A stretch of DNA of 5,318 nt from an uncultured Acidimicrobiales bacterium. Lineage in GTDB: Bacteria; Actinomycetota; Acidimicrobiia; Acidimicrobiales; SZUA-35. The notes below the pieces were generated by a model. That model did not search any database. It worked only from the letters and a program-made list of their open reading frames with translations, and was not told the origin of the DNA. Both the position numbers and the translations under genes were made by a program. Position 1 is the first letter of the stretch; every line of letters starts with the position of its first letter. The stretch spans positions 1 through 5,318 of the forward strand of contig CALLIQ010000656.1 of assembly GCA_938008925.1 (NCBI GenBank). Direction: 5' to 3'. Shown piece after piece: positions 1 to 5,318 of this stretch.

Positions 1-861
1 GTCGTCGACTGGGACGTGTACGTCACCGAGGTCCACCTGCCGTCGGTGGTCGAGCACGCCCGGGTCAAAACCAGGGGCGAGGCCAGCGACCCCGACGCCA
101 GAACGCGGCGGCTCCGCAAGAGGGTGCTCGCCCCCGAGCGCCACCTCGCCGCTTTCGACCTGGAAAACACGATCATCGCCAGCAACGTGGTGTTCAGCTA
201 CGCCTGGTTGGCCACCCGTCGGCTCGGCCCCCGTGACCGGGCCCGTTTCACCGCCAAGACGATCGCCGAGGCACCGGCCCTTCTGGCCCTCGACCGGCGA
301 GACCGCACCGACTTCCTTCGCCACTTCTACCGTCGCTACGACGGGGCCTCGGTGGCCGAGATGGATCGCCTCGGAGCCGAACTGCTCGCCGATCACATTC
401 TCACCAAGGCTTATCCGGCCGCCCTTCGGCGAGTGCGCGAGCATCGCAAGCTCGGGCACCGAACGCTGCTGATCACGGGCGCCCTCGACATCGTGGTCAA
501 GCCCCTCCACCCGCTTTTCGACGACGTGATCTGCGCCGAGATGTCGATCAAGAACGACCGCTACACCGGCGAGCTTTTGGCAGTGCCACCCACCGGCGAG
601 GTCCGCGCCCAAGCGCTGCGCGACTACGCCGAGGAACACGGCCTCGATCTCGCCGAATCGGTGGCCTACGCCGACTCGTCGTCCGACCTCCCACTCCTCG
701 ACGCCGTCGGATTCCCCGTCGCCGTCAACCCCGAAACCCGCCTCGCCTCACTCGCCACCAAGCGAGGGTGGCTGATCGAATACTGGTCGAAGGCACAGGG
801 CGGCACCGACCGCGTGCTGCCGCTCGGCCCCATGCCCTCACTGCGAAAGAGCCGCCGATAA
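1..861 (+). CDS. HAD-IB-type hydrolase domain, 5'-truncated C-terminal part of a larger (probably reductase-HAD fusion) protein
   Basis: The frame is open from base 1 with no ribosome binding site before the first GTG (16), so the gene enters from upstream. Numbered from that GTG, motif I is FDLENT (D48, E50, T52), motif II is LLITG (T154) and motif IV is YADSSSDLPLL (D220, D224), followed by the PVAVNP...GWLIEYW ending typical of the SerB-like HAD-IB subfamily. A helical C1-type cap (about 60-140) sits between motifs I and II. HAD-IB enzymes usually hydrolyse phosphomonoesters through an aspartyl-phosphate. Two positions are unusual: Glu in place of the second motif I Asp, and Arg197 where motif III normally has Lys. 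The first ~20 visible residues (DWDVYVTEVHLP) resemble the C-terminal end of fatty acyl-CoA reductases of the male-sterility type, suggesting a reductase-HAD fusion; this part is inference. It is the first visible gene of the operon, with its stop overlapping the next ATG. The HAD fold is well supported; the substrate is unknown. Confidence 0.82.
   Translation, partial: VVDWDVYVTEVHLPSVVEHARVKTRGEASDPDARTRRLRKRVLAPERHLAAFDLENTIIASNVVFSYAWLATRRLGPRDRARFTAKTIAEAPALLALDRRDRTDFLRHFYRRYDGASVAEMDRLGAELLADHILTKAYPAALRRVREHRKLGHRTLLITGALDIVVKPLHPLFDDVICAEMSIKNDRYTGELLAVPPTGEVRAQALRDYAEEHGLDLAESVAYADSSSDLPLLDAVGFPVAVNPETRLASLATKRGWLIEYWSKAQGGTDRVLPLGPMPSLRKSRR
845..851 (+). promoter_or_regulatory. Weak ribosome binding site for the LarA-like gene
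   Basis: GAAAGAG lies 9 bases before the ATG at 861, inside the last codons of the HAD gene. It is a modest purine-rich match to the Shine-Dalgarno consensus. It supports starting the LarA-like protein at 861 rather than at the in-frame ATG at 768, which would place 31 extra residues deep inside the HAD gene. The TAATG junction also allows translational coupling. Confidence 0.45.
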
Positions 862-2498
862 TGGCATCGTCAAACCGCCCATCACCGCGACCCGGCTTCG
901 TCCTCGACGTCGATCGCCAGACCCCGCCGATCCTGTTCCACCACGGCGAGGGCTTCCGGATGGAGAAGCTGCCCGTCGGCCGCAGCCGAGTCATCTACCC
1001 CAGCGAGCCGCTCAACGGCGTCAAGGACCCCGACGGCGAGATCGTCGATGCGCTCCTGAACCCGATCGAGGACGACCCGCTGCCCTCGCTGCTCAAGCCG
1101 GGTATGAAGCTCACGATCGCGTTCGACGATCTGTCGCTGCCGCTCCCCCCAATGCGCCGGCCCGACGTCCGCCAGCGGATCATCGAAGCCGTGCTCGACA
1201 TGGCGGCCGCAGCAGGCGTCGACGACGTGCACATCGTCGCCGCCCTGGCATTGCACCGCCGGATGACCGAGTCCGAACTGCGCCATGCGGTCGGCGATCG
1301 GGTCTACGAGGCGTTCGCTCCGCACGGGCTGCTCTACAACCTCGACGCCGAGGATCCCGACGAGATGGTGGTGCTCGGCGAGACCGAGAACGCCGAGGAC
1401 AACGGGGGTCGCCACAAGGAGACCGTTCAGATGCAGCGACGGGCCGCCGAGAGCGATCTCGTCGTCTACGTCAACATCAACCTCGTCAGCATGGACGGTG
1501 GCTGGAAGAGCACCGCCACCGGACTGTCCGGCTACAAGGGTGTTCGCAGCCATCACACGCCAGAGACGATGCGCAAGTCGACCAGCTTCATGGATCAAGA
1601 CGCGTCGGCTCTCCACCGTTCGAACTGGCGCCAGGGCGAAGTCATCAAGCACCACGGTCCGCGCATCTTCCAGATCGAGACGACCCTCAACACGAACACG
1701 TTCGGCTACGACGGTCCGCTCGCCATGCTGCAAAAGCGTGAGTGGGAGTGGAACGTCAAGGACCGGGCGATGTTCTCCGGCATGCAGCTCGGACTCAAGC
1801 GGATGTCGGGCGCCCAGCGGCGCAAGGCCTTCCACTCGTGGAACGCTCCGTACGAGCTCACGTCGGTGCAGGCCGGTGAGGTCGAGGCGGTGCACAAGAA
1901 GACCACCGAGATGGTCTACAAGCAGCACATGGTCTCGGTCGAGGGTCAGACCGACGTCGTGACGATGGGGCTTCCCTACCTCAGCCCGTACAACGTCAAC
2001 TCGATCATGAACCCGATCCTGGTCGCGGTGCAGGGCCTCGGCTACTTCTTCAACCTCTATCGAGGCAAGCCCGTGGTCCGCAAGGGCGGCGTGCTCATCA
2101 TGAGCCACCCGACGCCATGGGAGTTCCACCCGGTCCACCACCCGAGCTACATCGACTTCTTCGAGCAGGTGTTGGCCGAGACCAAGGACCCGGTCGTGAT
2201 GGCCGAGAAGTACGAGAAGCAGTTCGCGGAAGACGAGTGGTACCGCCACCTGTACCGCACGAGCTACGCCTATCACGGCGTCCATCCGTTCTACATGTGG
2301 TACTGGTGCGCTCACGCGCTGGAGCACCTCGGCGGCGTGGTCGTCGTCGGCGGCGACCCTCGAGCGGTCCGCCGCCTCGGTTTCAAGCCGGCATCGACGC
2401 TGAGCGATGCGCTGGAGATGGCCGAGGACATCGTCGGTGCCCAGCCGACGGTGACCCACCTGCACAACCCGCCGATCCTGATGGCGGACGTGACGTGA
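861..2498 (+). CDS. LarA-like / DUF2088-family protein (nickel-pincer lactate racemase homologue, substrate unknown)
   Basis: This 545-residue protein carries the LarA N-terminal domain signature. It has VIYPSEP near 44-50, NPIEDDPLPSLLKPGMKLTIAFDD near 67-90 (in pieces), the VAALALHRRMTESEL block at 126-140, GGWKSTATG at 213-221 and a DALEMAEDI block near the C-terminus. In Lactobacillus plantarum LarA the nickel-pincer nucleotide is attached to Lys184, nickel is bound by His200, His108 and His174 are the acid/base pair, and Asp72/Arg75 contact substrate. By eye, Lys216 and His232 match Lys184 and His200 with the same spacing of 16, and His132 matches His108. The His174 position falls in VNINLV with no His, and Arg75 becomes Leu93 in DLSLPLP. 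So cofactor binding may be kept while lactate racemization is unlikely. No larB, larC or larE cofactor genes are in view. Its ATG shares one base with the upstream stop (TAATG), so it is co-translated with the HAD gene. The family call is good; the reaction is unknown. Confidence 0.85.
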   Translation: MASSNRPSPRPGFVLDVDRQTPPILFHHGEGFRMEKLPVGRSRVIYPSEPLNGVKDPDGEIVDALLNPIEDDPLPSLLKPGMKLTIAFDDLSLPLPPMRRPDVRQRIIEAVLDMAAAAGVDDVHIVAALALHRRMTESELRHAVGDRVYEAFAPHGLLYNLDAEDPDEMVVLGETENAEDNGGRHKETVQMQRRAAESDLVVYVNINLVSMDGGWKSTATGLSGYKGVRSHHTPETMRKSTSFMDQDASALHRSNWRQGEVIKHHGPRIFQIETTLNTNTFGYDGPLAMLQKREWEWNVKDRAMFSGMQLGLKRMSGAQRRKAFHSWNAPYELTSVQAGEVEAVHKKTTEMVYKQHMVSVEGQTDVVTMGLPYLSPYNVNSIMNPILVAVQGLGYFFNLYRGKPVVRKGGVLIMSHPTPWEFHPVHHPSYIDFFEQVLAETKDPVVMAEKYEKQFAEDEWYRHLYRTSYAYHGVHPFYMWYWCAHALEHLGGVVVVGGDPRAVRRLGFKPASTLSDALEMAEDIVGAQPTVTHLHNPPILMADVT

Positions 2499-2653
2499 GC
2501 ACCACGAGCACACTCTTCGCAGACTCGGCCAGCACCCGCTCCGCGCAACGGCCCCCAGAGGGAATCACCGCCCGGCCTGCGTGGCCCGAACGCCTCCCAG
2601 AGGGAATCACCGCTTCGCTGGCGGTGCCGAACGCAGAGAGGCGACGGCTGTGA
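2495..2653 (+). CDS. Possible 52-residue small protein with an internal PEGITA repeat
   Basis: A GTG at 2495 overlaps the LarA-like stop as GTGA (2495-2498). The frame runs 52 codons to a TGA (2651-2653), which itself overlaps the acyltransferase GTG as GTGA (2650-2653). Both overlaps are the usual actinobacterial arrangement for termination-reinitiation, so the space is covered by an open frame joined to both neighbours. The product begins MSTTSTLFADSAST, then has two PEGITA units separated by 14 residues, and ends in an Arg-rich tail (AERRRL). It has no signal peptide, membrane segment or known domain. By hand count 40 of 52 third positions are G or C, lower than in the first part of the acyltransferase. 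The only start signal is a weak GGCGGA 6 bases upstream. It may be a coupling peptide, a real small protein, or a non-coding repeat that happens to be open. Confidence 0.4.
   Translation: MSTTSTLFADSASTRSAQRPPEGITARPAWPERLPEGITASLAVPNAERRRL
2554..2613 (+). repeat. Two perfect copies of an 18-bp direct repeat, 42-bp period, with a degenerate third partial copy
   Basis: CCCAGAGGGAATCACCGC occurs at 2554-2571 and again at 2596-2613, identical at all 18 positions. Both copies are preceded by AACG a few bases upstream. After the second copy, CCGAACGC (2626-2634 region) followed by AGAGAGG resembles the start of a third, decayed unit. The 42-bp period is a multiple of three, so in the 2495 frame both copies encode PEGITA. 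The repeat lies between two operon genes and was not noticed elsewhere in the window. It could be a short tandem duplication inside a small gene or part of a dispersed intergenic repeat family. Confidence 0.8.
2608..2626 (+). other. Small hairpin just upstream of the acyltransferase ribosome binding site
   Basis: CACCGC (2608-2613) pairs with GCGGTG (2621-2626) around a 7-base loop TTCGCTG. The left arm is the end of the second 18-bp repeat, so only that copy has this partner. The hairpin ends 9 bases before the purine-rich ribosome binding site. It could influence reinitiation or mRNA stability, but there is no T-tract, so it does not look like a terminator. Function is inference. Confidence 0.4.
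2636..2641 (+). promoter_or_regulatory. Ribosome binding site fixing the acyltransferase GTG start
   Basis: GAGAGG lies 8 bases before the GTG at 2650, a good Shine-Dalgarno position. It decides against the in-frame ATG at 2581, which would add 23 residues encoded by the repeat region and resembling no acyltransferase N-terminus. The site overlaps the decayed third repeat unit. Confidence 0.6.
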
Positions 2654-3543
2654 AGTGGTTGCGGTTCATCGTCGATCCGCCGACGACGCCGCGGGCGGTC
2701 GAGAAGCGCACGCCGACGCCGAAGACCGGCGTGCACTACGACGTCGAGTGGGCGCGCACACCGGCGGCCAAACGCGTCCGCCAGGTTGCGGTCTGGGGCT
2801 TCTTCAAGCCGGCGATCAAGCTGTACGGCTCGCCCCGTGTGATCGGGGCCGACCGCCTCATCGACGTCGAGGGACCTGTCGTGTTCGCCGCGAACCATCA
2901 CAGCCACGCTGACACCACGCTGCTGCTCGCCACGATCCCGGCACACCTTCGCCATGACCTCGCGCCGCTCGGCGGAGCCGATTACGTCTTCCGAGGTCGC
3001 ATCTCCGGTGCGATCTCCGCGTTGTTCGTCGGTGCCATTCCGATCGAGCGCAACAGACTCTCGAAGCTGACGATCAAGAACGCGTTCGAGGGCATCGAAC
3101 GCGGCGACAACCTCTTGATCTTCCCGGAAGGTGGTCGAAGCCCCGATGGGTGGGGTCGACCCCACCGCCCCGGGGCAGCATTCGTCGCGTCGAAGACCGG
3201 CGTCCCCGTGATTCCGACCTACATCAGCGGCACGGGCAGGATCTTGCCGAAAGGGCAGAACTGGCCCACCCGCTCGCGCTGCGCCGTCGTGTTCGGTGAG
3301 CCGATGATGGCGAACGAGGGCGAAGACGCTCGAGAGTTCGCGGGTCGGATCGAAACCACGATCAGCGTGCTGGCCGACGAGTTCACGTCGGGTTGGTGGG
3401 AGGCCCGCAAGAAGGCACACGCCGGAGAAACCGCCGACCTGCGCGGTCCCGACTCGGGTGCATGGCGTCGCCGTTGGGCCCTCGGCCCTGGCCCCGGCCA
3501 AGCTCGCCGCTCCCCCAACTCCGGCCGCTGGCCCAAGCTCTAG
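2650..3543 (+). CDS. PlsC-type lysophospholipid / 1-acylglycerol-3-phosphate acyltransferase family protein
   Basis: This 297-residue protein has the four acyltransferase motifs in order. The catalytic HX4D is ANHHSHADTT (His83, Asp88). Motif II is AIPIERNR (129-136), motif III is FPEGGRS (158-164, Gly in place of the common Thr) and motif IV is VPVIPTYISG (185-194). The family transfers an acyl group from acyl-CoA or acyl-ACP to a lysophospholipid or another hydroxyl at the membrane face. GWGRPHRPGAAF (167-178) is the segment that follows motif III in actinobacterial members. There is no clear transmembrane helix, so membrane attachment may be peripheral. The last ~30 residues are Gly/Pro/Arg-rich and probably disordered. 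GTG at 2650 is chosen from the ribosome binding site and the GTGA overlap with the preceding frame. It is the last gene of the operon, before a hairpin. The acyltransferase fold is secure; the acceptor is not known, and glycerolipid synthesis is only one possibility. Confidence 0.9.
   Translation: MKWLRFIVDPPTTPRAVEKRTPTPKTGVHYDVEWARTPAAKRVRQVAVWGFFKPAIKLYGSPRVIGADRLIDVEGPVVFAANHHSHADTTLLLATIPAHLRHDLAPLGGADYVFRGRISGAISALFVGAIPIERNRLSKLTIKNAFEGIERGDNLLIFPEGGRSPDGWGRPHRPGAAFVASKTGVPVIPTYISGTGRILPKGQNWPTRSRCAVVFGEPMMANEGEDAREFAGRIETTISVLADEFTSGWWEARKKAHAGETADLRGPDSGAWRRRWALGPGPGQARRSPNSGRWPKL
3149..3166. repeat. 18-bp perfect palindrome inside the acyltransferase gene, abutting a 10-bp palindrome
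   Basis: GGTGGGGTCGACCCCACC reads identically on both strands. It is followed immediately by GCCCCGGGGC (3167-3176), a second perfect palindrome. Both lie in codons for the conserved GWGRPHRPG segment after motif III, so protein constraint may explain them. In RNA the first could fold as a 7-bp stem with a TCGA loop. Confidence 0.6.
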
Positions 3544-3554
3544 CCCTCCGCGTC

Positions 3555-3582
3555 ACCTCCGTCGCTTTTGGGCGATGGAGGT
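3555..3582. terminator. Hairpin between convergent genes, probable terminator
   Basis: ACCTCCGTCGC (3555-3565) pairs with GCGATGGAGGT (3572-3582) around a 6-base loop TTTTGG, an 11-bp stem. One pair is G-U when read from the + strand; it becomes an A-C mismatch on the - strand, so the structure favours ending the + strand operon. No T-tract follows on either side, as is common for high-GC actinobacterial terminators. It occupies most of the 42 bases between the two stop codons and could serve both genes. Confidence 0.55.
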
Positions 3583-3585
3583 TGG

Positions 3586-5318
3586 TCAGGCGGTGGCTTC
3601 GTCTGGGTAGTGGAACCAGCGGAGGTGTTCGAAGTCGGCGGTGGTGTCGGGCAGACCGATCGGCGACGGTGGCGAGGCGACGAGCTCTTCGACCAGGGCG
3701 CGTGCCCGGTCCATGTAGGCCGGCAGGCCGCCTTCGGGCAGCAGATCGGGTCGGCGACGGAAGTCCATCGAGCCGGAGTCATAGGAGATGTCGTGCAACG
3801 ACAGCGGTGCAGCGGCGAGCTGCTCGCGGTGCTTCCACAGTCCCGTGTCCGGCTCGAAGCGGTAGTACGGCAGCAAACACCGACCCCTGTCGGCGATCAA
3901 TGACACCGCGTCGACGATGTAGCGAAACACGTCCTCGTCGATGAAGTAGTTGAAGTTGACCCGGACCCAGCCCGGCTTGATTCCCTCACAACCTCGCGTG
4001 ATCTCCCGCTCGAACTCGTGGGAGCGCTCCAGGTCGATGCCGAGCAGACGGTGGCCGTAGGGCCCGGCGCACGAACAGCCGCCCCGCGACTGAATGCCGA
4101 AGACGTCGTTGAGCACGGCGACAACGAAGTTGTGGTGCAGGAAGTGGTCGGAGGGACCAGACGTCGGCACCGCGGCCCCACAACCGTCGGCCTGGTCGCG
4201 CACGACGAAGCTGACGATCGACAACCGCTCGGCTTCGGAGCTTCCGAGGATCTGAATGTTGGGGTGAGTGTTCCACTCGTCGATCGCCCGATGCACGAGG
4301 GCGTCTTCTCGTTCCTTGATCACGTCGGTGCCGACGGATTCCTTCAGCTGGAAGACCAGGCCGGTCCGAATCGCGCCGATGATGTCGGGCGTTCCGCCTT
4401 CCTCCCGATGCTCGATGTCGTCGAGGAAGGCGTGCTCGGTCGGGTTGACGTATGCGACCGTGCCGCCGCCCGGCACATCCGGCACTCGGTTGGTGAAGAG
4501 CTCCTTGCGAGCGACGAGCAGCCCTGGCGTGCCCGGACCCCCGATGAACTTGTGGGGCGAGATGAACACGGCGTCCAGGTAGTCGTCGCCGTCGTCGGCT
4601 GAGCCCATGTCGATCCCCACGTAGGGAGCAGCAGCTGCGTAGTCCCACAGCGCGAGCGCACCGTGTCGGTGGAGCAGTGACGACACGGCGGCGACGTCGG
4701 TGACGATGCCCGTGACATTCGAGGCGGCGGAGAACGAGCCGATCAGTTGAGGACGATCGGCGTAGCGTTCAAGCTCGGCCTCGAGCATGCCGAGATCGAC
4801 GTGACCGTCTGCATCCTCGTCGATCGTGACCACATCGGCGATCGACTCTCGCCACGGGATCTCGTTCGAGTGATGTTCGTACGGGCCGATGAATACCACC
4901 GGCCGCGCCGCCTCGGGAATGGTCTCGCTGAGCCCGAAGGCATCGTCGAGTGCCGAGGGGACCCGGAGGCCCAGCACGCCGACGAGCTTCGCGATCGCTC
5001 CGGTCGAGCCGCTGCCGCAGAACAGGGCCGCATGCTCGTCGCCCGCGCCGAGACAGCGCTTGACGATCTCGCGTGCGTCCTCTCGAAAGCGCGTGGTCTG
5101 CAGTCCGGTTCCGGACGATTCGGTGTGCGTGTTCGCATAGAGCGGCAGCACGACATCGCTGATGTAGTCCTCGATGAACCCCAGCGAGCGACCGGACGCG
5201 GTGTAGTCGGCATAGACGACCGGACGAGGCCCGAACGGGCCCTCGACCATCTCGAAGCGCCCGATGACCGACTCTCGAATCGTGTCGACCAGGCCCGCCG
5301 CGCTCGACGTGGACTGGG
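3586..5318 (-). CDS. Class V aminotransferase-fold PLP enzyme, cysteine desulfurase-like, 5'-truncated at the window edge
   Basis: Numbered from the in-frame ATG at 5250, the protein shows the SufS/NifS-type active site in order. These are EHHSNEIPW (125-133, His127 expected to stack on PLP), ASNVTG (Asn178), WDYAAAAP (Asp203), SPHKFIGGPG with Lys234 as the PLP Schiff-base lysine, GGGTVAYV (261-268), and RGGCSCAGPYG (389-399), where Cys394 takes the place of the desulfurase catalytic cysteine. Such enzymes take sulfur from cysteine as a persulfide or carry out related PLP reactions. The frame stays open from 5250 to the edge and reads LVDTIRESVIGRFE before the ATG, which looks like real protein, so the start lies outside. 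About 120 residues follow the last core block, making it longer than the ~400-residue SufS. The Gln usually near the Asp203 block is Ala. No SufU, IscU or Fe-S genes are in view. The gene is convergent with the lipid operon and probably unrelated in function. The fold is secure; the exact reaction is uncertain. Confidence 0.88.
   Translation of the reverse strand, partial: QSTSSAAGLVDTIRESVIGRFEMVEGPFGPRPVVYADYTASGRSLGFIEDYISDVVLPLYANTHTESSGTGLQTTRFREDAREIVKRCLGAGDEHAALFCGSGSTGAIAKLVGVLGLRVPSALDDAFGLSETIPEAARPVVFIGPYEHHSNEIPWRESIADVVTIDEDADGHVDLGMLEAELERYADRPQLIGSFSAASNVTGIVTDVAAVSSLLHRHGALALWDYAAAAPYVGIDMGSADDGDDYLDAVFISPHKFIGGPGTPGLLVARKELFTNRVPDVPGGGTVAYVNPTEHAFLDDIEHREEGGTPDIIGAIRTGLVFQLKESVGTDVIKEREDALVHRAIDEWNTHPNIQILGSSEAERLSIVSFVVRDQADGCGAAVPTSGPSDHFLHHNFVVAVLNDVFGIQSRGGCSCAGPYGHRLLGIDLERSHEFEREITRGCEGIKPGWVRVNFNYFIDEDVFRYIVDAVSLIADRGRCLLPYYRFEPDTGLWKHREQLAAAPLSLHDISYDSGSMDFRRRPDLLPEGGLPAYMDRARALVEELVASPPSPIGLPDTTADFEHLRWFHYPDEATA

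Noticed and set aside
768..860. Upstream in-frame ATG for the LarA-like gene
   Set aside because: It would overlap the HAD gene by 94 bases and add a non-homologous stretch; the ATG at 861 has a purine-rich site and the TAATG junction.
2093..2105. GCTCAT-C-ATGAGC inverted repeat in the LarA-like gene
   Set aside because: It is only 6 bp per arm with a single-base centre, inside ordinary coding sequence; chance is enough.
882..2513. Long open frame on the - strand opposite the LarA-like gene (543 codons)
   Set aside because: It is the antisense of a well-supported gene; strong G/C third-position bias removes stops from the opposite frame. The translation is His/Val/Asp-rich and has no recognisable domain.
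2554..2613. Direct repeats as a CRISPR array
   Set aside because: There are only two 18-bp copies with a 24-bp gap, related flanks and no cas genes; the spacing fits a tandem duplication.
2581..2649. Upstream in-frame start for the acyltransferase
   Set aside because: No ribosome binding site is evident, and the added residues are encoded by the repeat region. The GTG at 2650 has GAGAGG at good spacing.
2383..3501. Long open frame on the - strand opposite the acyltransferase (372 codons)
   Set aside because: The + strand carries all four PlsC motifs over this stretch; the antisense product is Arg/Gly-rich low-complexity sequence.
5248..5250. ATG at 5250 as the true start of the PLP enzyme
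   Set aside because: The frame continues open to the edge with protein-like sequence (LVDTIRESVIGRFE) and there is no ribosome binding site before this ATG, so it is more likely an internal Met.

Overview
This is a gene-dense, high-GC window. Third codon positions are dominated by G and C, two genes appear to start at GTG, and genes overlap by 1-4 bases. That style fits a high-GC actinobacterium. The combination of a reductase/HAD-like fusion, a LarA-like protein and a PlsC-like acyltransferase makes me think of Acidimicrobiia-type actinobacteria, but that placement is an inference from style and gene content only.

Positions 1-3543 (+ strand) look like one tightly coupled operon. It opens with the C-terminal part of a HAD-IB-type hydrolase that runs in from upstream and probably continues a fatty-acyl-reductase-like domain lying outside the window (1-861). 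Next is a LarA/DUF2088-family protein of 545 residues (861-2498), whose ATG shares one base with the preceding stop. Then comes a possible 52-residue small protein (2495-2653) built around a duplicated 18-bp sequence. Last is a PlsC-type (1-acylglycerol-3-phosphate acyltransferase-like) acyltransferase of 297 residues (2650-3543). The small ORF overlaps both neighbours by GTGA, so the whole strand could be translated by termination-reinitiation.

Positions 3544-3585 separate two convergent genes and hold an 11-bp stem hairpin that is a plausible terminator. Positions 3586-5318 (- strand) are a class V, cysteine-desulfurase-fold PLP enzyme whose N-terminus extends beyond the right edge.

The + strand genes point to acyl-lipid or membrane-lipid metabolism: a likely acyl-CoA reductase/HAD fusion plus an acyltransferase, with a LarA-like enzyme of unknown substrate between them. 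Both the LarA-like protein and the HAD domain carry changes at positions that are catalytic or substrate-binding in studied relatives, so neither should be named by simple transfer. I see no tRNA, rRNA, CRISPR array, transposase or integrase. Apart from the possible small ORF, no gene-free stretch reaches 300 bases.
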